Assembly: GCF_000380505.1 (NCBI RefSeq)
Contig: NZ_AQYH01000007.1
Coordinates: 372,001-436,000 of the forward strand
DNA from: Kaistia granuli DSM 23481
GTDB taxonomy: Bacteria > Pseudomonadota > Alphaproteobacteria > Rhizobiales > Kaistiaceae
Reading direction: 5' to 3'
Length of the DNA stretch: 64,000 nucleotides
The translations under genes were made by a program, and so were the position numbers. Shown here one piece after another: positions 54,696-64,000 of this stretch. The notes under the pieces are model-generated. The model saw nothing but the letters and a program-made list of their open reading frames with translations, did no database searches and had not been told where the DNA came from. The stretch's first letter is position 1. Every line of letters starts with the position of its first letter.

Positions 54696-54954
54696 GGACC
54701 ACGAGCAGATGTCGCCGGGCCAAAAGGCGTTAATGGGTCCGACATCACGGTGGGCGACGCACCGCCAGAGGGGCCCGGACCCCGCTCGTAGGGAGGACAT
54801 GGCACTCTGACCGGGTGCGTGCAAGGCCGAAGGCGAGAAATTTTCTCGACATCCCGGTATCTTTGGTGCAACCAACCCTAACCACTTCCCTCGGACGCTC
54901 CGCTCGATCGGCGGCGCCCTATAGGAGGGAAAACGCCTGCAGATCGAGGTCACC

Positions 54955-56811
54955 ATGCCCGCCTATCGTTCTCGTACCACCACCCACGGCCGCAACATGG
55001 CCGGAGCGCGCGGCCTTTGGCGCGCCACCGGCATGAAGGATGGCGATTTCGGCAAGCCGATTATCGCCGTGGTGAATTCGTTCACCCAGTTCGTGCCGGG
55101 CCACGTCCATCTGAAGGACCTCGGCCAGCTGGTGGCGCGCGAGATCGAAAAGGCCGGCGGCGTCGCCAAGGAGTTCAACACGATCGCCGTCGACGACGGC
55201 ATCGCGATGGGCCATGACGGCATGCTCTACTCGCTGCCCTCGCGCGAGATCATCGCCGACTCGGTCGAGTACATGGTCAACGGCCATTGCGCCGACGCCA
55301 TGGTCTGCATTTCGAACTGCGACAAGATCACCCCCGGCATGCTGATGGCCTCGTTGCGCCTCAACATCCCGACGATCTTCGTCTCCGGCGGCCCGATGGA
55401 GGCCGGCAAGGTCGTGCTCTCCGATGGCAAGCTGCATGCGCTCGACCTGGTCGACGCCATGGTCGCCGCAGCCGACGACAGCATGTCGGATGCCGATGTC
55501 ACGCTGATCGAACAGAATGCCTGCCCGACCTGCGGCTCGTGCTCCGGCATGTTCACGGCCAATTCGATGAACTGCCTGACCGAGGCGCTCGGCCTGTCGC
55601 TGCCCGGCAACGGCTCGACGCTGGCGACCCACGCCGATCGCAAGCGCCTGTTCATCGAGGCCGGCCACCAGATCGTCGACATCACCCGTCGCTATTACGA
55701 GCAGGACGACGCGAGCGTGCTCCCGCGCAACGTCGCCTCGTTCGGCGCGTTCGAGAACGCCATGACGCTCGACATCGCCATGGGCGGTTCGACCAATACG
55801 GTGCTGCACATCCTGGCGGCGGCGCATGAGGGCGAGATCGACTTCGACCTCGACGACATCGACCGCCTGTCGCGCCATGTGCCGGTGCTCTGCAAGGTCG
55901 CGCCGGCCAAGCAGGACGTCCACATGGAGGACGTCCACCGCGCCGGCGGCATCATGGCCATCCTCGGTGAGCTCGCGCGCGGCGATTTGCTGAATCTCGA
56001 CCTGCCGACCGTCCATTCGTCGACCATGGCCGAGGCGATCGCCCGCTGGGACATCCGCCAGACCAACAGCGAGAGCGTGCGTGAATTCTATCGGGCGGCG
56101 CCCGGCGGCGTGCCGACGCAGGTGGCTTTCAGCCAGGACAAGCGCTGGAGTGAGCTCGACCTCGACCGCGAGAAGGGCGCCATCCGCGACGTGCCGAATG
56201 CCTTCTCGAAGGATGGCGGCCTCGCGGTCCTGAAGGGCAATATCGCGTTGAACGGCTCGGTCGTGAAGACGGCCGGCGTCGACGAGTCGATCCTGAAGTT
56301 TACCGGCCCGGCCGTGATCTTCGAAAGCCAGGATGACGCCGTGCTCGGCATCCTGAACAAGAAGGTCAAGGAAGGCGACGTCGTCATCATCCGCTACGAA
56401 GGGCCGCGCGGTGGCCCCGGCATGCAGGAAATGCTCTATCCGACCAGCTATCTGAAGTCGCGCGGCCTCGGCAAGGCCTGCGCGCTGGTCACGGATGGCC
56501 GTTTCTCGGGCGGCACGTCGGGCCTGTCGATCGGCCATGTCGCGCCGGAAGCGGCGGCCGGCGGCGCCATCGGCCTGGTCGAGGAAGGCGATACGATCGA
56601 GATCGATATCCCGAACCGCGTGTTGCGTATCAAGATCTCCGACGAGGAGCTTGCCGCGCGCCGCGTCGCCATGGACGCCCGTGGCAAGGATGGCTGGAAG
56701 CCGACCAAGCCGCGCAAGCGCAACGTGACGACGGCGCTCAAGGCCTATGCCGCGATGGCGACCAGCGCCGACAAGGGCGCGGTCCGCGACGTCAGCCGCT
56801 TCGACGTCTGA
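54955..56811 (+). CDS. ilvD: Dihydroxy-acid dehydratase
   Basis: 618-residue Fe-S dehydratase of valine, leucine and isoleucine synthesis. The signatures CDKITPGM and [17 protein letters not shown] with cluster cysteines, PGNGS and [10 protein letters not shown] near the C-terminus are intact. GAGG lies 6 bases before the ATG. It is divergent from terC. Confidence 0.96.
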   Translation: MPAYRSRTTTHGRNMAGARGLWRATGMKDGDFGKPIIAVVNSFTQFVPGHVHLKDLGQLVAREIEKAGGVAKEFNTIAVDDGIAMGHDGMLYSLPSREIIADSVEYMVNGHCADAMVCISNCDKITPGMLMASLRLNIPTIFVSGGPMEAGKVVLSDGKLHALDLVDAMVAAADDSMSDADVTLIEQNACPTCGSCSGMFTANSMNCLTEALGLSLPGNGSTLATHADRKRLFIEAGHQIVDITRRYYEQDDASVLPRNVASFGAFENAMTLDIAMGGSTNTVLHILAAAHEGEIDFDLDDIDRLSRHVPVLCKVAPAKQDVHMEDVHRAGGIMAILGELARGDLLNLDLPTVHSSTMAEAIARWDIRQTNSESVREFYRAAPGGVPTQVAFSQDKRWSELDLDREKGAIRDVPNAFSKDGGLAVLKGNIALNGSVVKTAGVDESILKFTGPAVIFESQDDAVLGILNKKVKEGDVVIIRYEGPRGGPGMQEMLYPTSYLKSRGLGKACALVTDGRFSGGTSGLSIGHVAPEAAAGGAIGLVEEGDTIEIDIPNRVLRIKISDEELAARRVAMDARGKDGWKPTKPRKRNVTTALKAYAAMATSADKGAVRDVSRFDV

Positions 56812-56831
56812 GCGAACGCTGCTGCGGAATG

Positions 56832-56860
56832 AAAAAGGGCGCCTCTTGGGCGCCCTTTTT
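56832..56860 (+). terminator. Intrinsic terminator of ilvD
   Basis: AAAAAGGGCGCC and GGCGCCCTTTTT are perfect 12-base arms around TCTTG, 21 bases past the ilvD stop. The A/T flanks make it function on both strands. Confidence 0.9.
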
Positions 56861-57044
56861 GTTGCGCTTCGGACGGGCAGCGATCGCCTTTGCGCGCCCG
56901 TTGCCGCGAACGAGGGTAGTCTCTGAGTATAATTCGTAGGCCATACGACATGAATTTTGGTTTCCGTTCGAAAGGAAACAACGTAGGATTGTGATGGCAT
57001 CTCCTGTCGACGATGACGGGTTGAGATTTTTTGGGGGGCTGTGG

Positions 57045-57791
57045 ATGTATCGGAATGTTTTGGGCGGCAGCGCGCTGGCCGCCTTGCTGCTGGGATCTGG
57101 CGTGGCCAATGCGGCCGACCTCACCTATGAAGCGCCGCCGATCGAGGAAGCGGCGCCGGCTTTCAGCTGGAGTGGGTTCTATGCCGGTGTTCATGGCGGG
57201 TATGCCTGGGGCAGCCAAGACAATGACCATAACAGGTTGGTGAGCGACGGATCCGTGCCCTTGACGTTCGACGACGATTTCAGCGTCGACGGCTTCCTCG
57301 GCGGTATCCATGCCGGCCATAATTGGCAGTCCGGCGCTTTCGTCTATGGTGTTGAGGGCGATTTCGACTTCACCAACCTCAAGGGGTCGGGCGACTTTAC
57401 CGGCTATTTCGACGGGACGGGCACCTATCCCGACGGTAATCTTGAGCTGAAGAGCCAGTGGCAGGCGTCGGCTCGCCTGCGCGCTGGCTACGCGATGGAC
57501 CGGACCTTCGTCTATGGAACCGGCGGTATCGCTTTCGCGGATGGCAAGTTGACTTCGTCCGGAACGAACTTCGACTGGCCGAACCAGAGCTTCAGCTCCG
57601 ACGACCGCAACACGCATGTCGGCTGGACGATTGGCGTTGGCATCGAGCATGCCCTCACCGACAAGTGGCTCGTGCGCGCCGAATACCGCTACACGGATTT
57701 CGGCAGCAAGACCTATCAGCTGATGGAGGGACCGGTTGATGTGAGCTGGAGCCAGTCGGCGGTCCTGGCGGGTCTGAGCCGCAAGTTCTGA
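57045..57791 (+). CDS. Outer membrane beta-barrel protein (Omp25/31 type)
   Basis: 248-residue porin-like protein with a signal peptide (cleavage at ANA-ADL) and an eight-stranded barrel pattern (WSGFYAGVHGGYAWG, VYGVEGDFDF, ARLRAGYAMDRTFVYGTGGIAF, AEYRYTDFGS), ending in the outer-membrane C-terminal Phe (SRKF). GGGGG lies before the ATG at 57045. Omp25/31-type proteins stabilise the envelope in Hyphomicrobiales. Confidence 0.88.
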   Translation: MYRNVLGGSALAALLLGSGVANAADLTYEAPPIEEAAPAFSWSGFYAGVHGGYAWGSQDNDHNRLVSDGSVPLTFDDDFSVDGFLGGIHAGHNWQSGAFVYGVEGDFDFTNLKGSGDFTGYFDGTGTYPDGNLELKSQWQASARLRAGYAMDRTFVYGTGGIAFADGKLTSSGTNFDWPNQSFSSDDRNTHVGWTIGVGIEHALTDKWLVRAEYRYTDFGSKTYQLMEGPVDVSWSQSAVLAGLSRKF

Positions 57792-57809
57792 TCCACCGCG
57801 TTTGACCGA

Positions 57810-57836
57810 AAGGGCGCGGCCGGGCCGCGCCCTTTT
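57810..57836 (+). terminator. Intrinsic terminator of the omp gene
   Basis: AAAGGGCGCGGCC and GGCCGCGCCCTTT pair almost end to end, followed by TGATTTT. It lies 19 bases past the omp stop. Confidence 0.85.
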
Positions 57837-57945
57837 GATTTTCAGCCGTGCCGATGTCGGACGCGTCTTTTTTGGACATCGCACCGGCCACGACATCAGG
57901 CCCCGCCTGACATCGACAAGCCACCGCACTTCGCATGGGCATGGC

Positions 57946-59805
57946 ATGAAGATCCCGATCCGATCCGCGACACCTGGCCGTCTGAAGTCTGACGTCGGGA
58001 CAGGGGCTGCGCTGATGGCGTCGGTCGCGCCGGAGAGCTTGCCGCCCGCGTATAGGCAATTGTTCCGGCAGGCGGCTGCCTACAAGGTCCGGCGTCAGTT
58101 CAAGGAGGCGGAAGCCGTCTACTGTGCCATCGTCGCCCACGCCTCCAGGGAGCCGCAATCCAGGGCCGGTGTCGGCATGGAGATGGTCCGGCAGCGACGA
58201 TTTGGCGACGCGGTGCTGCTGCTGGAGGCGGCTCCTAAGAACGCGTCCCGCTCGGCCGAATTTCATAATGCGCTGGGCTTCGCGCTGACCGGCACAGGGC
58301 GGCTGGATGCGGCTGTCCGCCATTACAAGCTGGCCCTGAAACGAAAATCCGGCTTCGCCGAGGCTCACAACAATCTCGCCTACACGCTGCAGCAATTGCA
58401 GCGCTATCCGGAGGCGCTGGAACACTGCGACAAGGCATTGGCGCTGCGGCCGGCCTATCCGGAGGCGCACAACAACCGCGGCAATGCCCTCCAGGCACTG
58501 GCGCGGAGCGCCGACGCTCTTGCAGCGTATAGTCACGCTCTTTCTTTCAATCCGGCCTTTTCGGAAGCGCGACGCAATCTGGCGGTCGGACTCGTCGGGC
58601 TGGGATATGTCGGCGATGCCGTGACGAATCTGGCCGTGCCCGCCTCCCTGCTTGCGGATGTCAGCACGCTCGTGATGATCGGACAGCTCTATTTGCATGC
58701 GGACAATGGCCGTTCGGCCTTGCGCATCTACGAGCGCGCGCAGCAGCTTGACCAAAGCAACGAACGGGTCGTCTACGGGCTGGGCCGGGCCTGTATCCTG
58801 CTGCACCGGTTCGAGGAGGCTGCACGCTTGTTCGAGAGCATGATCGAGCGCGGGGTTCGGTCGGGCGAGGTTCTTTCCCAACTGGCTGGCTTGCCCCCGT
58901 CGACACTTCGCATCGATCTTCTTGGCGAGTTCGACAAGATGAGCGGCCAGGTCGACGACACCAAGGGCAGGCTGCTCGACTTTAGCCGCGGTGTCCTGTT
59001 CGACCGAACCCGGCGCTATGGGGAAGCATGGGCGGTCATCGAGAAGGCCAATGCTGAGCTATGGAAGTCGTTGGAGCCGCAGCGGCGTGTCGAGGAGGCG
59101 CGGGAAGCCGAAGCGCTGACGCAGCTTCGGTCCTGGCCTGTTCATGCTGCAATCGACGCCAGTTCCCGGTGCTCCACTCTGTTCATCCTTGGTGCGTCGC
59201 GGTCAGGCAAAACCACGGCTGAAACGCTGGCCAGCCATCTCGACGGCGTCGACCGAGGCTATGAGAACTCGTTGATCGACGACTGCTGGCGACTGACGCT
59301 GAACCGGCATGGCTTGGCGGACGATGGTAGGCACGATCATTTGCCGGAAGCGGCCAGGGCGTGCTTTCGCGATACCTATCGCGCCGCTGTGACCCGCGCG
59401 GCGGGGGCCGGGACAATTTTCACAACAACCAATCCGGGGCTCATCCAGTCTTCTGCATTCCTGGCCGAGACGCTGCCGGGCGTGCGCTTTCTGCTGATCA
59501 AGCGGAACGTCGAGGACACCGTGCTGCGAATGCTCATGAAGAGCTACCGCCATGGGCACGCCTACGCCTATGACATTGATGCGGCCCGCGCCCATGTCGT
59601 CTGGTATCACCAGATGATCGACGAGGTGGCGCGAATGCTCCCGGATATCAGCAGGGTCATGTCCTATGAGGACATGCTGGCCTCGCCAGGTGCTTCGGTC
59701 AACGCGATTGCCGAGCTGTGCCGGCTGCCGGTTCGCGCGGAGACGACCCCGCCCCTTCATGACGATCGCGATTGCGCCAGGCCCTATTCCAGTTTCCTGA
59801 ACTGA
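57946..59805 (+). CDS. TPR-repeat sulfotransferase-like protein
   Basis: 619 residues: a TPR solenoid (about residues 35-330, repeats such as AEFHNALGFALTGTGRLDAA and AEAHNNLAYTLQQLQRYPEA), then a P-loop domain of the sulfotransferase type with LFILGASRSGKTTAE in place of the usual PRSGTT loop, and a C-terminal MSYEDMLASP motif. Family members sulfate glycans or proteins from PAPS. The start is ATG 57946 or 58015; the frame overlaps the omp terminator. GC at the third position is lower than in neighbours. Confidence 0.8.
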   Translation: MKIPIRSATPGRLKSDVGTGAALMASVAPESLPPAYRQLFRQAAAYKVRRQFKEAEAVYCAIVAHASREPQSRAGVGMEMVRQRRFGDAVLLLEAAPKNASRSAEFHNALGFALTGTGRLDAAVRHYKLALKRKSGFAEAHNNLAYTLQQLQRYPEALEHCDKALALRPAYPEAHNNRGNALQALARSADALAAYSHALSFNPAFSEARRNLAVGLVGLGYVGDAVTNLAVPASLLADVSTLVMIGQLYLHADNGRSALRIYERAQQLDQSNERVVYGLGRACILLHRFEEAARLFESMIERGVRSGEVLSQLAGLPPSTLRIDLLGEFDKMSGQVDDTKGRLLDFSRGVLFDRTRRYGEAWAVIEKANAELWKSLEPQRRVEEAREAEALTQLRSWPVHAAIDASSRCSTLFILGASRSGKTTAETLASHLDGVDRGYENSLIDDCWRLTLNRHGLADDGRHDHLPEAARACFRDTYRAAVTRAAGAGTIFTTTNPGLIQSSAFLAETLPGVRFLLIKRNVEDTVLRMLMKSYRHGHAYAYDIDAARAHVVWYHQMIDEVARMLPDISRVMSYEDMLASPGASVNAIAELCRLPVRAETTPPLHDDRDCARPYSSFLN

Positions 59806-59815
59806 ACAGGAAGGT

Positions 59816-59849
59816 AGCGCCGAACGCTGTCAGCCTGGCGGCTACCGCC
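59816..59849. terminator. Hairpin between convergent sulfotransferase and M48 genes
   Basis: GGTAGC-GCC and GGC-GGCTACC pair with a single bulge; no T-run. It lies between two convergent stops. Confidence 0.4.
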
Positions 59850-59876
59850 ACCTAGCCGTCAGTCTCCGTCCGCCTG

Positions 59877-61379
59877 TCAGTCGCCGATGATCTTGAGCTT
59901 GTCACCCGGCTTCAGCGCCGCGCCGGCCTTGAGGTCGTTCAGGACGCGGAAGAGGTCGCCCGGCCGGTCGACGCCCTGCATGCGGCTGGCGAGGCTGTCG
60001 ACCGTGTCGCCGGGGCGCACGGTGGCGAGCTTGACCCGCAGCGGCTTCAGCGCCGCGGCTTCCTGCGGCGACAATTTGCGGAAGCTCTGCACCGTCTCGG
60101 TCGCGGCCTGGGCCAGGCCCGGCGTGTCGCTCTCATTGGCGAAGATGAAGCGGTAGGTGGCGTTGGGACCGACGCGGATGACGGCGATGCGGAACACCCA
60201 GCCCTTGGCTTCGGCGCGCGCCGAAGCCGCGTCGAGGCCATTGACCGTGAAAGTCTGGATCGAGTTGCGATCGAGCCCGTTGACCCAGCCAGAGGCGATA
60301 TAATCGGGCAGCGCCGTGCCGGCCGGCAGATTGGCGCCGTCGAAGCGCAGCGCCGTACCGTCGGGCGCCGTCGCCAGCACCGCCTCGGCGGTGTTGTCGA
60401 GGATGAAGCCGTTCGGCACCGTGAAACCGACGCCGAGGGTCGGATGGTAGAAATTCTTGCCGCGGACAAAACCCTGCGAGCGGTCGTCGCCATAGAGCAT
60501 GCCGTCGATGCCCTGCAGGTAGCGGTCGCGATCGACCTCGCCGATGCCGGGGGCGCCGAACTGGCGCGCCGCACGGACGGCGAAATCGACGCGCTGCGGC
60601 GTCGCCGGATGCGAGGCGAGGAAATCGACTCGCTTGTCCTGCACGCTACCGGCCGATTTATAGGCGGCGAACCGGCCCATCAGGTCGAGGAATCGGGCGG
60701 CGGCGAAGGGATCGTAGCCGGCCTTGCCGATCGTGCGCACGCCGATCGCATCCGCCTCCAGCTCCTGCTGCTGCGAGAAGGCGGCGAGATTGCGCTGGCT
60801 GGAGGCGAGCGCCAGCTGGCCGGCATTGCCGTCCTGCAGCACGTCGGTGACGACGCGGCTGACGATCATGGCGGCGCGCGCCTTGTCCTGGCGCTGCATC
60901 GCATGGTTGGCGGTGACGTGGCCCATTTCGTGCGCGATGACGGCGGCGACTTCGGAGGAATCATTGGCGAGTGCCAGCAGGCCGCGCGTCACGTAGAGAT
61001 AGCCGCCCGGCAGCGCGAAGGCGTTGACCGACGGGGTGTTCAGAATGGTGATCCGGTAGGATTGCGACGGATCGTCGGAGGCAGCGACGATGCGGCCGAC
61101 AATGCGGGCCAGCGTCTTTTCCAGCTTGTCGTCGTGATAGATGCCGCCGAAGCTCGCGACGATACGCGGATGCTCCTGCGCGCCGATGCGGGCTTGCTCG
61201 GGATCGACGGCAGGCGGCGTCGCCGCGCCGGCCGTCGTCTGCGGCGGACCATAGGTCTGTTCGAGCACGGTTGTGCAGCCGGCGAGCAGGAGGCTCGCCG
61301 TGAGGATCGCCGCTTTCCAGAAAAGCGCGCCGCAGGAGCTTGCGCGCTCCCTATGCAGATGGGCACCGAATGCCGTCAT
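59877..61379 (-). CDS. M48 metalloprotease lipoprotein with LysM-like end
   Basis: 500 residues: signal peptide with lipobox LLAGC, then an M48 domain with catalytic HEMGH and the ELEADAIG third ligand, and a C-terminal LysM-like segment (VRPGDTVDSLASRM ... LKPGDKLKII). BepA/LoiP-type proteases act in outer-membrane quality control. It starts 3 bases after the nuclease stop, so the two are one transcript. Confidence 0.9.
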   Translation of the reverse strand: MTAFGAHLHRERASSCGALFWKAAILTASLLLAGCTTVLEQTYGPPQTTAGAATPPAVDPEQARIGAQEHPRIVASFGGIYHDDKLEKTLARIVGRIVAASDDPSQSYRITILNTPSVNAFALPGGYLYVTRGLLALANDSSEVAAVIAHEMGHVTANHAMQRQDKARAAMIVSRVVTDVLQDGNAGQLALASSQRNLAAFSQQQELEADAIGVRTIGKAGYDPFAAARFLDLMGRFAAYKSAGSVQDKRVDFLASHPATPQRVDFAVRAARQFGAPGIGEVDRDRYLQGIDGMLYGDDRSQGFVRGKNFYHPTLGVGFTVPNGFILDNTAEAVLATAPDGTALRFDGANLPAGTALPDYIASGWVNGLDRNSIQTFTVNGLDAASARAEAKGWVFRIAVIRVGPNATYRFIFANESDTPGLAQAATETVQSFRKLSPQEAAALKPLRVKLATVRPGDTVDSLASRMQGVDRPGDLFRVLNDLKAGAALKPGDKLKIIGD

Positions 61380-61382
61380 ACT

Positions 61383-62252
61383 TCACCATTGGTCCAGCAG
61401 TTCGAGCTGCTCGGGATGCGTCACCCGCATGCTCGGCCCGCCGTGACTCTCGATCCAGCCCCTCAGCCTGACCCGTTGCCCCCGCAGCGTCTCCACGGCG
61501 ATCCCTGATTCCGCCAAGGCGGTGATCGCCTCCGTGGTCAAAACCGCCGTGAAATCCGTCGACCAGTCACGCCCGAAATCCAGATAGGCGATCGGACCGC
61601 GCTCGCCCACTGAAATCACCCTTCCCTCAACCAGATCATACACATCGTGTCGGGTTACAAGAGCGGGATCGGCCGCAGGGCGGATGGCGTAGTATGGATC
61701 TCGCCAGAGGCCAAGCCCTGAATTGCGCGCCGCCCGTTCAACATTCATCAAAGCGCCGACACACTGGCGATTGTCGGCGAAGGAATAGACGCGGGCGAGC
61801 CCCTGCGCCAGCATCGCCTGCTGCACCCAGATCGGTTCGCCGCCCTCCGGCAGGATTGTGACGTGCGCCAAAGCGCGGCTGTAGCGGTCGCGCCTCGTGC
61901 CGCCATAGCGCAGCTGTGCCGCCTGGCCCAGCGCCAGCGTCTCCAGAGACGCCTTCGCCTCCGTCGACAGCGGCCAGGCGACGAAGCCCGGGCGGCCGAG
62001 CGGCAATTTCGGCGCCTGCATGCCCACGAGCCGGACCTCGAGATGGTCATCGAGCACCAGCGTGTCGCCGTCGATGACATGCGTCACGATCCCAGCTTCG
62101 CCGTCGATGAGGTCGCACTGATAGGGGCCGGCCGTCCGCTCGCCTTGGCTGGAGCCTGCTGCCTCGTCGCGCGCCGTCGAATCCGTCATCGTCGCTCCCA
62201 TCACCGTCAGCATGCCGGCTATCCACAAGGCACAGTTCCAGCGGGTCCGCAT
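61383..62252 (-). CDS. Secreted thermonuclease-like protein
   Basis: 289 residues from ATG 62252, giving a signal peptide (LWIAGMLTVMGA). The SNase fold is seen in VIDGDTLVLDDHLEVRLVGMQAPKL and in DRYSRALAHV; the arginine and aspartate of the active site are present. A second, weaker OB-like part follows. The frame extends upstream through the antisense of tRNA-Arg and is not coding there. It is coupled to the M48 protease. Confidence 0.8.
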   Translation of the reverse strand: MRTRWNCALWIAGMLTVMGATMTDSTARDEAAGSSQGERTAGPYQCDLIDGEAGIVTHVIDGDTLVLDDHLEVRLVGMQAPKLPLGRPGFVAWPLSTEAKASLETLALGQAAQLRYGGTRRDRYSRALAHVTILPEGGEPIWVQQAMLAQGLARVYSFADNRQCVGALMNVERAARNSGLGLWRDPYYAIRPAADPALVTRHDVYDLVEGRVISVGERGPIAYLDFGRDWSTDFTAVLTTEAITALAESGIAVETLRGQRVRLRGWIESHGGPSMRVTHPEQLELLDQW

Positions 62253-62458
62253 CGTCGAACAGGACCGGCCCGTCCGCTCTGCCGCGGTCGAGGGAAGGGC
62301 AGGGCGGACGCGGCGACCCGTTGCAGTCCTCATGCCGACATCGTTGCATCCCGCAAGACGGTTGGAAACAGGGCGGTCTGGGCGGCTCCTGAGGCAAATG
62401 CGCCGCCTTGCAGCCGCGCCAAACGGTGCCGCCATCACCAGATTCCTGCCGAGCGCTC

Positions 62459-62487
62459 TTGAAACCGTGGCGACAATCGGATCATAA
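62459..62487 (+). promoter_or_regulatory. Candidate promoter of tRNA-Arg
   Basis: TTGAAA (62459-62464) and TCATAA (62482-62487) with a 17-base spacer, about 50 bases upstream of the tRNA. Confidence 0.4.
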
Positions 62488-62540
62488 GCATGTCGCCCGG
62501 CGGTTCCGCCGTCCGGGCCGGCGCCGTCACGACGGCCGAA

Positions 62541-62617
<77 letters not shown>

Positions 62618-62630
62618 AAGTCTCTGAAAT

Positions 62631-63073
62631 TCAATAAGTTACAAACGAATTAGCAGCTGTTGTTAAAGGGTCGGTTTTCGGTTCGTTCTGCCTAGTCCAG
62701 CGCGCGTTCAACCGGCGCATTACGTTTTCGGCAAGGGTTCGCTGGCGATGCCGCCGCCTTGCGGAGACCGTGAGCGGAGCACTGCGGGAGGCCCGCTTGG
62801 TTGCACCATTCATGCATCTTGTTGCCGAACCCATGCTGGTGAACGGCTTCGAGGCACCTTGATGGTCTTGGCGGTCAGCTTGTTCACCGGGCAGTCGCCA
62901 TAGATCACTTGTGCTCCAACATGGATCGGCTCAGCTAGGCACTTCTCGATGACGAGATGGCGGACTCGCTGGGTCGACTTCTCGAGCGCGCGGGACTCTC
63001 TCGACCGCTTATACTCTCGCCACAACCAGCGAAGCGCGCCCGACATATGGAAATGAGATGGTTGGATGGGCAT
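62631..63073 (-). pseudogene. Decayed tyrosine-recombinase integrase
   Basis: On the minus strand the N-terminal core-binding part is read from 63073 (RWLWREYKRSRESRALEKSTQRVRH, split pattern of the family), then the frame jumps to a C-terminal piece with NKMHEWCNQAGLPQCSAHGL-RKAAA, the box II HxLR motif of phage integrases, then jumps again to RTLAENVMRRLN near 62700. The catalytic tyrosine segment and about 200 central residues are missing. It sits 13 bases from tRNA-Arg and ends in AT-rich DNA. Confidence 0.75.
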
Positions 63074-63093
63074 TCGAGGCTTCGGTCACTTAG

Positions 63094-63108
63094 TTAGTGT
63101 CGCACTAA
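63094..63108. promoter_or_regulatory. Palindrome between integrase remnant and regulator pseudogene
   Basis: TTAGTG (63094-63099) and CACTAA (63103-63108) flank TCG between the two divergent decayed genes; a likely former operator. Confidence 0.35.
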
Positions 63109-63129
63109 TCTCATGCATAGGGCGCACCG

Positions 63130-63801
63130 ATGAGCGAGGGCTACTTCAAGGCCAACCATGTTGCGACCCCCCCCCACGTCTACCTCGTCGATGACGACGA
63201 GGACTTCCGTGAGGAAATGATCTTCGGCCTGTCTAGCTTGGGCCTGAACGCTCGCGGGTTCCACGATACGCCGTCATGCCATCCGACATCGTCATTCTCG
63301 ATATTGGGCTCGAGGGTGAGGACGGTCTGTCGATCGCTACCCATCTGCGGAGCTCTCAATCGGTCGGGATCATCATGGCCACGGCCCGGGGTTATGTTGA
63401 TGACCGGGTTGGCGGCCTGAAAAGGGGTGCAGACGCGTACCTCGTCAAACCCCTCAATGTCCGAGAACTTGCAGTCACGGCGATAGCGCTCGATGAACGT
63501 CTCAAGAGAAGTCGCACTGGGCGTTGGTGGAGGCGGGCTGGCTGCTCACCGATGGGCTGGGCGGTCGTCTTCGCCTGACTTCGTCGGAACAGCGCTTCCT
63601 CGGTCGCCTGTTCCTTGAGCGCGGCAAAACGGTCGAGCGCCAGGCGCTCGTCGAAGCGCTCGGCGGGGATGTCCATGATTTCAACTATGCCCACCTGGAC
63701 ACCATCGTTAGCCGCCTGCGTAGAAGAGCTGGAAGTCCCGTATGGTTCTGCCCCTGCACACAATGCGCGGCTTGGGCTTCGCCTTCACCTTCACCGAATA
63801 G
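63130..63801 (+). pseudogene. Frameshifted response regulator with winged-helix output
   Basis: Three reading frames each hold part of one OmpR-type regulator: receiver start VYLVDDDEDFREEM (frame from 63130), phospho-acceptor part VILDIGLEGEDGLS with VKPLNVREL (frame from 63276), winged helix LTSSEQRFLGRLFLERGKTV (from about 63540), and the C-terminal MRGLGFAFTFTE ending at 63801 in yet another frame. A run of nine C lies at 63167-63175. At least three frameshifts or small deletions make it non-functional unless they are sequencing errors. Confidence 0.75.
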
Positions 63802-64000
63802 CCCTGTCCGTCGACCTGCTGGCTCAAATGGATGTTGGGTACATTGCCGGTGTGACAGAGAGTGCAAGGATCTGAATGCCTCTGCAATTGTGACGATTCC
63901 AGTGCGCTATTAGGTTTGGAAGGAACGCGCTGGCGCCGCTGGACCGGTCAAAGACGCCGATCCCCAGGGGCGGCGCGTGCGCAGACATGGAGAGGGGCGA
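63802..64000. other. Right edge without recognised gene
   Basis: 199 bases with no convincing frame. It belongs to the presumed island DNA and continues outside the window. Confidence 0.4.

Noticed and set aside
54696-54954. Possible yybP-ykoY manganese riboswitch upstream of terC
   Set aside because: A CCTTTTGGCC stretch is present, but the 5' GGGGAGTA core is absent and no matching fold was found by eye.

Overview
The window is a 64 kb GC-rich chromosomal segment of an alphaproteobacterium, most likely of the order Hyphomicrobiales (Rhizobiales). The gene order DUF2125 / ChaC / plsC / ydcF / ftsX / ftsE / hpt / response regulator, the TIGR02302 gene near lysA-lptM-argH-tlpA, the run small two-helix protein / adenosyltransferase / rhomboid / etfB / etfA / hbd, and a BioR-type biotin regulon with TTATCTATAA boxes all point there. 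The genus cannot be fixed from the sequence. No plasmid, prophage or CRISPR signature dominates. The exception is the far right edge, where a decayed integrase sits beside a tRNA gene.

Layout. 1-6100: envelope and division block (DUF2125, ChaC, PlsC, YdcF, FtsXE), then hpt and a CpdR-like single-domain response regulator behind a strong leader hairpin. 6260-14050: TIGR02302 protein, an SDR/ArsR pair that looks inserted, lysA, an LptM-like lipoprotein, argH, and a divergent TlpA-like thioredoxin; a REP-like palindromic repeat pair lies between lysA and lptM. 14100-19890: electron-transfer flavoprotein and 3-hydroxybutyryl-CoA dehydrogenase, rhomboid protease, cobalamin adenosyltransferase, TspO, a second SDR. 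20120-25140: AEC transporter, GluQRS, esterase, HNH nuclease, TrmH-type methyltransferase, DsbB, tRNA-Leu(CAA). 25140-25700 holds no convincing gene but has an orphan minus-strand terminator.

25700-28670: BioR and a bioY-bioB-bioD operon with four BioR boxes. Then come an L,D-transpeptidase and a sugar operon on the minus strand (LacI regulator, binding protein, two permeases, GH127 beta-L-arabinofuranosidase). That operon is controlled by two TGAGAAAA-NN-TTTTCTCA operators and has no ATPase of its own. 36470-45430: ExoD-like protein, a large MscS channel, a CAP-domain lipoprotein, a LysR/YeiH pair, a GNAT protein coupled to a Wzx-like flippase, and a TusA-like protein.

45430-48820: a minus-strand ArsR / SRPBCC / MFS exporter / small secreted protein / FMN reductase cluster. 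48900-53720: a CobW-family GTPase translationally coupled to a D,D-carboxypeptidase, an orphan UreE and an M20 amidohydrolase. 53680-62250: TerC, ilvD, an Omp25/31-type barrel protein, a TPR-sulfotransferase, an M48 lipoprotein protease and a secreted nuclease-like protein. 62541-64000: tRNA-Arg(CCT), an integrase remnant and a frameshifted response-regulator pseudogene, which together read as the eroded left edge of a genomic island running out of the window.

No clearly new multi-gene system is present. The most interesting signals are regulatory: operators placed over or directly against start codons that lack a Shine-Dalgarno sequence (two ArsR genes and bioR), alternative hairpins before the CpdR-like gene, the orphan terminator / possible small RNA after tRNA-Leu, the double LacI operator, and the integrase remnant at tRNA-Arg.
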